From: Verrucomicrobiota bacterium
GTDB lineage: Bacteria > Verrucomicrobiota > Verrucomicrobiia > Opitutales > Seribacteraceae
Length of the DNA stretch: 5,660 nt
Reading direction: 5' to 3'
Assembly: GCA_030830145.1 (NCBI GenBank)
Contig: JAURNO010000175.1
Location: 1 to 5,660, forward strand
This document shows, in pieces, positions 1 through 5,660 of this stretch. The position numbers and the translations under genes were made by a program. Within the stretch, counting starts at the first letter, position 1, and every line of letters starts with the position of its first letter. Below the pieces are notes generated by a model. The model worked only from the letters and a program-made list of their open reading frames with translations, had not been told where the DNA came from and made no database searches.

Positions 1-1
1 C

Positions 2-1564
2 TACTCCCTCAAGGACAAAGGCGGTAGCGATATCGACCTGAGCGTGCTCACGCACAAAGAGGACAAGGATGACGATGAGGGGCATTTCATGCTCCTGCTC
101 AACCCCGGGGCATGGGATGCGAAAGGATCGGTCATCCCCAAGGATGTGGTATTCGTCTTCGATTCATCCGGCTCAATGAGAGGCAAGAAGATCGAGCAGG
201 CCAAGGAGGCCCTCAAGTTTTGCGTGGAAAGCCTGAACGAGGAAGATCGTTTCGAGCTCATCCGTTTTTCCACCGAGGCCGAACCAATCTTCGGAAAAAT
301 GGTCACGGCCGGAGAGAAAAACCGAAAGAAAGCCGTGAAATTCATCGACTCGGTCCGGCCCATCGGCGGGACCGCAATCGAGGAGGCTCTGGTGGAGGCG
401 GCTTCCATCATTTCCGAGAAAGCCTCCAACAAACGCCCCACTCAAGTCATCTTCATGACCGACGGCCAGCCAACGATCGGAGCGATCAAGGAAGACGTCA
501 TCCTCAATTCCTTACGAAAGAAAACCAGTGACTCGAAGAGCAAGATCCGGGTTTTCTGCCTGGGCATAGGAACCAACGTCAACACCCACCTCCTCGACAA
601 GATTACCGAGGAAACCAAGGCCGCCAGCCAATACGTCCTGCCCGAGGAAAACCTCGAGTACAAGGTCTCACGCTTTTACGCCAAGATTTCCGAACCGGTA
701 TTGGCCGACCTCAAGCTTAGGATCGACGGACCGGATCGGGTCCGTGGAATCTATCCGAAGAACCTGCCCGACCTCTTCAAGGGTGACCAAATGGTCGTGC
801 TCGGCCGCTACGAGCCAGGCGAAAAGAAAGGAAAGATCACGCTCGAGGGTACGATCCGGGGCAAAAAGAAAACCTTTGAATACGAAGTCGTCTTTCCCAA
901 GGAGAAGGAAGGAAACTCCTTCATCCCGCGTATCTGGGCAACCCGCAGAGTGGGCTACCTCTTGGATGAGATCCGCTTGCGGGGCGAAAACAAGGAGTTG
1001 AAAGAGGAAGTTGCCCGGCTCGCCCGCAAGTACGCGATCGTCACTCCATACACGAGTTATTTGATTATCGAGGACGAGAAAGATATTCCACTCGCGAGAC
1101 GCAGTCTTGGTAGAGTTGCTCCCGGGGCAGCCGCCCCCGTAGCAGAAAGGGAACTGTTGGCGATCGAGGCCGAAGCCAAGATTGCTTACGATAGCTTCAA
1201 ACTCGAGAAGTCCGGCGAAGAAGCCGTCCGCGGGGCAGCTTCCAGTATCACCCTCAAGAGCGCCGATGGGATTTCCAGCTTCAGTGCCGCCAAAAACTTG
1301 GCTTATGCCGGCGGCAAGTCCGCCGACAAACCAAGTTCCCCGGAGAACCGGGTTTTGGACGGTAAGACCTTCCACCTCGCAGGCGATCTCTGGATCGACG
1401 ACGAGGCCCGGGATGACAAAGACAAAAAGATCGAGGAACTCAAATTCGCCTCCAAGGAATACTTCGACTTTTTGGAAAAACACCCTGAATTAATCAAGTT
1501 CCTTTCCCTCGGGGCCAACGTGGACGTCCTCCACCAAGGCAAGATCATCCGTTGCCGCAGATAG
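2..1564 (+). CDS. VIT/vWA domain protein (inter-alpha-trypsin inhibitor heavy-chain-like), 5' end cut off by window edge
   Basis: The reading frame is open from base 2, so the GTG at 44 is an internal Val codon and the true start, probably with a signal peptide and VIT domain, lies upstream. A vWA domain begins at about base 140. Its MIDAS is complete: DSSGSM at 161-178, Thr of GGT at 371, Asp of TDGQP at 461. Such domains bind protein ligands through a divalent metal. At 923-1069 comes the block typical of VIT/vWA proteins, reading IPRIWATRRVGYLLDEIR, then an acidic and basic helix, then YAIVTPYTSYLI. A variable Ala/Ser/Lys-rich stretch (about 1120-1340) leads to a conserved-looking C-terminal segment (FHLAGDLWID, then FLEKHPELIKFLSLG) ending in RCRR. 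No sortase signal or C-terminal membrane anchor is visible. It precedes a second vWA gene by 33 bases, suggesting co-transcription. The family assignment is firm; ligand and cellular role are unknown. Confidence 0.93.
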   Translation, partial: YSLKDKGGSDIDLSVLTHKEDKDDDEGHFMLLLNPGAWDAKGSVIPKDVVFVFDSSGSMRGKKIEQAKEALKFCVESLNEEDRFELIRFSTEAEPIFGKMVTAGEKNRKKAVKFIDSVRPIGGTAIEEALVEAASIISEKASNKRPTQVIFMTDGQPTIGAIKEDVILNSLRKKTSDSKSKIRVFCLGIGTNVNTHLLDKITEETKAASQYVLPEENLEYKVSRFYAKISEPVLADLKLRIDGPDRVRGIYPKNLPDLFKGDQMVVLGRYEPGEKKGKITLEGTIRGKKKTFEYEVVFPKEKEGNSFIPRIWATRRVGYLLDEIRLRGENKELKEEVARLARKYAIVTPYTSYLIIEDEKDIPLARRSLGRVAPGAAAPVAERELLAIEAEAKIAYDSFKLEKSGEEAVRGAASSITLKSADGISSFSAAKNLAYAGGKSADKPSSPENRVLDGKTFHLAGDLWIDDEARDDKDKKIEELKFASKEYFDFLEKHPELIKFLSLGANVDVLHQGKIIRCRR

Positions 1565-1597
1565 CCCCGCACCTTTACCAACCTAACCAGACGCATC
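1565..1597 (+). other. 33-base gap between the two vWA genes, no Shine-Dalgarno
   Basis: This short spacer runs from the TAG of the first vWA gene to the ATG of the second. It is pyrimidine- and C-rich, and the 20 bases before the ATG contain no GGAG- or AGGA-like purine run. I see no hairpin followed by a T-tract and no room for a full promoter. The two genes are therefore probably on one transcript, and the downstream start is used without a classical ribosome binding site. Confidence 0.6.
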
Positions 1598-2755
1598 ATG
1601 AAAAAGCTAGCCCTCCTGCTCACTGCCTGCCTGATCCTCGCTCCACTCGCCGCCAAGGACGGCGACCAGAAGAAAGGAAAGAAACCCAAGAAGGAAACCA
1701 TCGAGGTATGTTTCGTTCTCGATACCACCGGTTCCATGGGTGGCCTGATCGAGGGAGCCAAGCAGAAGATATGGGCAATCGCCAACGAGATCCTGGCGAG
1801 CGAACCCACCCCCAACCTGCGCATCGGATTGATCGGGTACCGCGACCGCAAGGAAGCCTACATCACCCAAGTACACGACCTTTCCGACGATATCGACGAC
1901 ATCTATGCCAAGCTCATGAAGTTTCAGGCCCAAGGCGGTGGAGACGCTCCCGAGTCGGTCAACCAAGCCCTCCACGAAGCCGTGACCAAGATCAAATGGA
2001 ACAAGAACAAGAAGGTTCTCAAGCTCGTCTTCCTCGTCGGAGACGCTCCCCCGCACATGGACTACCAGGACGACGTCAAGTATCCCGAAATCTGCAAACT
2101 GGCGGCCAAAAACAATATCATCCTCAACACCGTGCAATGCGGAAGCATGGCCTCCACCACTCCGATTTGGAAGGAAATCGCCAAGCTCGCCGAAGGAGAC
2201 TTCGTGGCTATTGCTCAAAGCGGCGGGGTCGCCGCCATCAGCACGCCCGTGGATGCTGAGATCGCAAAATTGAACCGGGAGCTAGGTATCACCGTAGTGG
2301 CCTATGGAGACAGTGACAAGCGCAGGGTCGTTCGAGGCAAAATCGCTCTCGCGGCGGAGGCAAAAGAAGAAGTCGCTGCCGACCGTCTTTCCGTCCTGTC
2401 CTTCAAATCAAAGTCATTGGCCGCGGATTCGGGAGTTGGGGCAGCAGGCTTTTCCTCCGCCTACGTTGATGGTGGAGGAGACCTTGTTGACGATCTCGCC
2501 TCTGGGCGGGTCGATTTCGATGAAGTGGAAAACGAAAAACTTTCCGAAGAAGTCAGGAAAATGTCCAAAGAGGAGAGAAAGAAATACCTCGAGGAACAAG
2601 TGGCCAAGCGGAAGGAGCTACAGAAGAAGCTCGACGAGCTCCTCACCAAGCGCCGGGATTTCGTAACCGCCGAGAAAAAGAGGTTGGCCGAAACAGGCAA
2701 GAAGGACGGGTTCGACGAGAAGGTCTCGGAGATCATCTCCAAGCGCCGGCGCTGA
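1598..2755 (+). CDS. Exported vWA domain protein with charged coiled-coil C-terminus
   Basis: This 385-residue protein starts at an ATG followed by an export signal (MKK, then a hydrophobic stretch to about residue 19, then Lys/Asp-rich mature sequence). LTAC at 8-11 resembles a lipobox, but it is very early and more hydrophobic residues follow, so cleavage near LAA-KDG is more likely. The vWA domain covers about 35-210. It carries DTTGSMGGLIEGAK (metal ligands D42, T44, S46), GYRDRKEAY (80-88), GGGDAPESV (113-121) and VGDAPPHMDY (147-156). GGGD in place of the usual GGT, and the GYRD motif, resemble the vWA type known from the Dictyostelium alpha-kinase VwkA; no kinase domain is present here. 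After a variable region comes DGGGDLVDDLASG (291-303), then a highly charged helix with coiled-coil character (about 312-365) and a basic end, SKRRR. From memory, similar proteins are common in Planctomycetota and Verrucomicrobiota, without known function. It probably binds a partner protein in the periplasm or at the membrane. Confidence 0.94.
   Translation: MKKLALLLTACLILAPLAAKDGDQKKGKKPKKETIEVCFVLDTTGSMGGLIEGAKQKIWAIANEILASEPTPNLRIGLIGYRDRKEAYITQVHDLSDDIDDIYAKLMKFQAQGGGDAPESVNQALHEAVTKIKWNKNKKVLKLVFLVGDAPPHMDYQDDVKYPEICKLAAKNNIILNTVQCGSMASTTPIWKEIAKLAEGDFVAIAQSGGVAAISTPVDAEIAKLNRELGITVVAYGDSDKRRVVRGKIALAAEAKEEVAADRLSVLSFKSKSLAADSGVGAAGFSSAYVDGGGDLVDDLASGRVDFDEVENEKLSEEVRKMSKEERKKYLEEQVAKRKELQKKLDELLTKRRDFVTAEKKRLAETGKKDGFDEKVSEIISKRRR
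2742..2753. repeat. 12-bp perfect palindrome at the end of the second vWA gene
   Basis: AGCGCCGGCGCT is its own reverse complement and spans the last Arg codons and the first base of the stop of the plus-strand gene. Eight T residues follow at 2765-2772, inside the sulfatase coding end. As RNA it could form only a four-pair stem with a CCGG loop, and the T-run starts 11 bases later, so it is a poor intrinsic terminator. It may be chance arising from Arg codons. Confidence 0.35.
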
Positions 2756-2757
2756 TC

Positions 2758-5142
2758 CTATTTGTTTTTTTTCAGGAGGCGGACCATCTCCGCCCCCAAG
2801 GCATCCCCGATCAGGAAGTAGCTTTCCGCATTGCCGAACCAATGATGACCGTGTCCGACGTTCGGTGATTCCTCCTTGGGTCGGGCAAAAGCCGTCGTCT
2901 TGACGAAGGAGACCCTGCCCTTCCATTCCTTTCGTTCACAGGCCTTGCGCTGGGCCTCACGGATGGCCTTCATATTCTTGCCCGCATCCTCTCCCATATT
3001 GCCCAACTCCCCCACCACCACCGGCAGGTTGGGTTGCTTGAGATGAACCCGCAGGTCCTTGATCAGATGGACGAGGTTTTGCTCGTACTGAGCAAGGGCA
3101 TCCTGATTAAACATATCGTTCCAGCCCTGAAACCAAACGAATCCGCCCCACTCGGGCTTACTGCCCTTCAGCGAGGGAAACTCCTTACGGTAATTCTTGA
3201 GAGCTTCGTCCACTTCGGCCAGCATCTTGCCATAATACTCACCGGTTTCACCTCCCGCTGACGGAGGACGGAAATCCTCGTAGAGGCTCTTGCCTCCCCA
3301 AGCCGTCTTGATCAGGAGCACGGGCTCCTTGAAATGGTCTCCCAAGCGGTGGCCGATCTGGAGCTCGGGCCCGATGTGGTGACGGCTCTTCATACTCCCG
3401 TATCCGGTGAACCCGATGCTTACGCCCCCCGCCATGACCCCCTGCTTGTTGCGGTAGCGGATGAAGGCATCGTTTCGGGTGATCCAGTTTCCTTTTGCGT
3501 CCTTCAAGTGTGCGTAGCGCCTGGGATCGGCTGCGTTCTTCATGACCCGCAGCAGCGTACCCTTGCCCCCGTTGTAGTATTTGGGATGGTCCATGTCGAC
3601 GACACCCTGCCCTTGCATGTTGGACTGACCGGCAAGCAGAAAGACCTTGAACGTCTTGGGAGCCCGAGCGCGGCCTCGATGGTGAGGAGAGTCCTTCGGG
3701 ATAACCGCGATCTTGGCCGCGTCCGATGGAACGCCCCGGGCGAGCTTTTCACGAACCTTGGCGAACTTCGGCTCCTTGGCCAAATTGACGAATTCATGCG
3801 GATCCTCTTCCAAGTCGTAAAGTTCCTCAAAACCATTCCCGTAACGGATGAACCTGTAGCGATCGTCCGAGACTCCATGGGAGGGCTTGGAGTCTCCTCC
3901 GAACTGGAAGGAGGTCAGGGAAAGGGTGGTTTTTTTCTTCGCCGGATTCTTCAGTTGGGGAACAAGGGAAACACCGTCGCATTGGGCTGGGATCGGTAGA
4001 CCGGCCAACTCGCACAAGGTCGGGTAAAGATCGGTCAAGGTCACGGGCTGGCGGGTCTTTTCCCCGTCCTTGCTGAGGCCCGGGGCATGGATGAACAAGG
4101 GAACCCGGGTGGTCTGGTCCCAGAGGGCAAACTTCTCCCAGTTCTCTTTTTCCCCGATATGGAATCCATGATCGCTCCACAGGACCACCACGGTGTTTTC
4201 CCGCAGGCCCGACCGGTCGAGGCCATCGAGCAGGCGACCCAGTTGGTGATCAACATAGCTTATGCTGGCGAGGTAGCCCTGCATGAGGTGTTTCCACTGC
4301 TTGTTTTCGGTGACCCACCTGTGCCAACCGCGGCGTCCATGGTCCCGGGCATCCTGCAGATCGTCCGCTTGATGAACGGGCAGTTTGACCTCGTCCATGG
4401 GGTAGAGATCGAACCACTTCCGACCGACCTCCCAGGGAATATGGGGACGAAAGAGACCCACCGCGAGGAAGAGCGGTTTCTGGCGCTTCTCCTTGAGCTT
4501 CTCGATGGCCCAGTCCACCACCAAGTGATCGCCATAGCTTTCTTCAGGTTGCTCGAGCGGGGCGGCACCGAACAGGTAGTTGCCGAGGGGGCGGCGACCG
4601 ACAAAGCCCACATTGTCCCCCTGAGTGAACTTGGGACGGGGCCAGTCGCTGGAAATGGGATCGAGCGGATCCCCTCGGTGCTCGTCCCAGGCATCGGGGT
4701 CGTTCTGGGAATCACCCGGGGTCCATTGCAGGGTATGAAAGATCTTGCCTCCGCCCGCGGCATGGTAGCCGTGGTTGCCAAAGTGGCGCGAAAGGACGAC
4801 GGCGTTCTCCAACAGGGCCGACTCGTGGCGCCAACGGGGTCCATGAGCCCCGAACATATTACGATAGATACCCGAGCGGCTCGGGTGGACCCCCGTCATG
4901 ACCGCCACCCGTGAGGGATGGCAGGCAGGGGCGGCGCAGTGGGCATTGGCAAAGTTGACCGATCGTTTGGCCAGACGCTCGAAGTGGGGGGTCTTCACAC
5001 CCGGGTGGTTGTCGAGCGGACTTACGTAGTCATTCAGGTCGTCGATTGCGATGAAGAGAACATTGGGCTTGGCGGAAAGGTCACCAAGTCCGGCAAAAAC
5101 GGGTATCAATCCCAAGAACAAGAATGAAAATGCCCGCGTCAT
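2758..5142 (-). CDS. Bifunctional exported sulfatase (iduronate-2-sulfatase-like) fused to SASA/SGNH esterase
   Basis: This 794-residue protein starts at an ATG directly before a signal peptide (residues 1-24, cleavage likely at LSA-KPN). Residues 25 to about 455 form a complete type I sulfatase: metal ligands D34/D35 in IDDLND, the formylglycine motif CHPSR at 74-78 with MTG after it, GGKIFH (131-136), FRPHIPW (231-237), SDHGFHIGEKENW (323-335; D324/H325) and the terminal LYDLEEDPHEF. It would hydrolyse sulfate esters, probably on a polysaccharide, after C74 is converted to formylglycine by a maturase not seen here. A short basic linker (about 471-497) leads to a SASA/DUF303 SGNH hydrolase domain (498-790): AGQSNMQG with nucleophile S507, FQGWND with N675, and a terminal GHHWFGNAE block with likely catalytic H767. 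This half would remove acetyl or similar ester groups. The frame is continuous across the junction. The upstream SASA gene ends 5 bases before, so they are probably co-transcribed. The natural substrate is unknown. Confidence 0.95.
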   Translation of the reverse strand: MTRAFSFLFLGLIPVFAGLGDLSAKPNVLFIAIDDLNDYVSPLDNHPGVKTPHFERLAKRSVNFANAHCAAPACHPSRVAVMTGVHPSRSGIYRNMFGAHGPRWRHESALLENAVVLSRHFGNHGYHAAGGGKIFHTLQWTPGDSQNDPDAWDEHRGDPLDPISSDWPRPKFTQGDNVGFVGRRPLGNYLFGAAPLEQPEESYGDHLVVDWAIEKLKEKRQKPLFLAVGLFRPHIPWEVGRKWFDLYPMDEVKLPVHQADDLQDARDHGRRGWHRWVTENKQWKHLMQGYLASISYVDHQLGRLLDGLDRSGLRENTVVVLWSDHGFHIGEKENWEKFALWDQTTRVPLFIHAPGLSKDGEKTRQPVTLTDLYPTLCELAGLPIPAQCDGVSLVPQLKNPAKKKTTLSLTSFQFGGDSKPSHGVSDDRYRFIRYGNGFEELYDLEEDPHEFVNLAKEPKFAKVREKLARGVPSDAAKIAVIPKDSPHHRGRARAPKTFKVFLLAGQSNMQGQGVVDMDHPKYYNGGKGTLLRVMKNAADPRRYAHLKDAKGNWITRNDAFIRYRNKQGVMAGGVSIGFTGYGSMKSRHHIGPELQIGHRLGDHFKEPVLLIKTAWGGKSLYEDFRPPSAGGETGEYYGKMLAEVDEALKNYRKEFPSLKGSKPEWGGFVWFQGWNDMFNQDALAQYEQNLVHLIKDLRVHLKQPNLPVVVGELGNMGEDAGKNMKAIREAQRKACERKEWKGRVSFVKTTAFARPKEESPNVGHGHHWFGNAESYFLIGDALGAEMVRLLKKNK

Positions 5143-5147
5143 ATCAG
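5143..5147 (-). other. 5-base gap between SASA gene and sulfatase-SASA gene, no Shine-Dalgarno
   Basis: On the minus strand the TAA of the upstream gene is separated from the ATG of the fusion gene by CTGAT only. The last 20 upstream bases are A-rich (GAAATGAAATAA) but lack a GGAG-like core. This spacing indicates one transcript, with translation of the second gene perhaps aided by ribosomes ending on the first. Confidence 0.6.
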
Positions 5148-5660
5148 TTATTTCATTTCGGCCATCGCCTCGGCAAAGGCCTTGCCGATTTGGGCCATGG
5201 TCTTGGCGCTTCCGAAATAGTGATACCCTCCATTGGACTTGGCAATCTTGGCATAGGCATCGTCTTCTTCGGAAATCAATTCCCTTCGGTACTTGTCCAG
5301 GTAAGCCTTTTGGGCTTGGGCATCCATCGACCCGTCCTTGTTCGGATGATCTTTGTGCTTGCTCTTGAGGAACCCGGCCATCTGCTTGACCTTGCCCTGG
5401 TTGTCCTCCATCCGCTGCAGGCGACCATCCCAGAAAGGGGCCGTCCGGACCGCCGCGACGTTACCCTTGAATTCGGGCATGGATGCAGGAGCCGCCATTG
5501 CTTCGCGAAAACTTCCGTGAATGGGAACGTAGCGTTGACTGGCATACTTTTCCAAAGGTCCCCCCACCCCCATTACGCCGATCACGAACTTCATGTCCGG
5601 GGCCTTGAGGTCCGTTCTCACGTCACGGATGAAATGGGCCATGCATTCACTGTAAGCATC
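5148..5660 (-). CDS. SASA/DUF303 sialate O-acetylesterase-like protein, C-terminal part; 5' end beyond window
   Basis: The minus-strand frame stays open to the window edge: six codons (DAYSEC) precede the Met at 5642, so that Met is internal and only about the last 170 residues are present. They match, from memory, the C-terminal half of a SASA-family esterase frequent in Planctomycetota and Verrucomicrobiota: MAHFIRDVR, then FVIGVMGVGGP, EFKGNVAAVRTAPFWD, a Lys-rich MAGFLKSKHKDHPNKDG segment, and the terminal GGYHYFGSAKTMAQIGKAFAE. The His of GYHYFG (codon 5220-5222) aligns with H767 of the neighbouring fusion protein and is the likely catalytic base. The nucleophile Ser and block III Asn lie outside the window or were not seen. 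Predicted role: removal of O-acetyl or similar ester groups from carbohydrate, probably outside the cytoplasm. It is the upstream partner of the sulfatase-esterase gene. Family assignment is confident; actual substrate is unknown, and sialic acid should not be assumed. Confidence 0.9.
   Translation of the reverse strand, partial: DAYSECMAHFIRDVRTDLKAPDMKFVIGVMGVGGPLEKYASQRYVPIHGSFREAMAAPASMPEFKGNVAAVRTAPFWDGRLQRMEDNQGKVKQMAGFLKSKHKDHPNKDGSMDAQAQKAYLDKYRRELISEEDDAYAKIAKSNGGYHYFGSAKTMAQIGKAFAEAMAEMK

Noticed and set aside
44..46. GTG as the start of the first vWA gene
   Set aside because: The frame is open upstream to the window edge with plausible family sequence, and the expected signal peptide and VIT domain would lie before it.
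668..1483. 271-codon open frame on the minus strand opposite the first vWA gene
   Set aside because: Antisense to conserved VIT/vWA motifs and with no recognisable domain; a codon-bias shadow.
1598..1630. Lipoprotein signal (LTAC) in the second vWA protein
   Set aside because: The Cys at residue 11 comes very early and is followed by more hydrophobic residues (LILAPLAA), which fits an ordinary signal peptide better; lipidation is not excluded.
1552..2259. 235-codon plus-strand frame overlapping the second vWA gene
   Set aside because: Its product is rich in Arg, Pro, His and Gln with no domain, while the overlapping frame encodes a signal peptide and an intact vWA domain.
3930..3936. Run of seven T residues as a possible terminator
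   Set aside because: It encodes consecutive Lys codons on the minus strand in the middle of the sulfatase, with no adjacent GC-rich hairpin.
3334..3999. 221-codon plus-strand frame opposite the fusion junction, possibly an alternative gene splitting the fusion
   Set aside because: The minus-strand frame is uninterrupted and carries conserved motifs on both sides; the plus-strand product resembles nothing known to me.
4087..4914. 275-codon open frame on the plus strand opposite the sulfatase domain
   Set aside because: It lies wholly antisense to a gene with clear catalytic motifs, shows no recognisable domain, and is the kind of long shadow frame expected in GC-rich coding DNA.
5640..5642. 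ATG as the start of the right-hand SASA gene
   Set aside because: Six in-frame codons continue to the window edge, and the protein would lack the nucleophile block; it is an internal Met.

Overview
The window holds four protein-coding genes arranged as two co-directional pairs that converge tail to tail (+ + then - -). It is almost entirely coding: the gaps are 33, 2 and 5 bases, so any promoters must lie outside both ends. The first and last genes are cut by the window edges. I found no RNA genes, CRISPR array, insertion sequence or convincing terminator.

Left half, plus strand (2-2755): the C-terminal two thirds of a large VIT/von Willebrand factor A (inter-alpha-trypsin inhibitor heavy-chain-like) protein is followed after 33 bases by a second, different vWA protein. 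The second has an N-terminal export signal and a long charged C-terminal helix. Both keep recognisable metal-ion-dependent adhesion site (MIDAS) residues, although the second uses a GGGD variant. They probably form a transcription unit of metal-dependent protein-binding proteins, at least one of them exported. Their ligand is unknown.

Right half, minus strand (5660-2758): a SASA/DUF303 (sialate O-acetylesterase-like SGNH hydrolase) gene, cut at its 5' end, is followed after 5 bases by an unusual 794-residue exported protein. This protein fuses a complete formylglycine-dependent sulfatase (iduronate-2-sulfatase-like, CHPSR motif) to a second, complete SASA esterase domain. The simplest reading is a carbohydrate-processing operon that removes sulfate and acetyl (or other ester) groups from a sulfated, acylated polysaccharide outside the cytoplasm.

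Organism: sulfatase and SASA-family esterase genes of these subtypes, the VIT/vWA proteins and the moderately high GC all point to the Planctomycetota-Verrucomicrobiota group, probably an aquatic polysaccharide degrader. Neither internal start has a good Shine-Dalgarno sequence, which fits but does not prove this. The assignment is inferred from recalled family resemblance, not from a database search.

The most notable item is the sulfatase-esterase fusion beside a free-standing esterase of the same superfamily. The individual families are known; I do not see evidence for a wholly new system.
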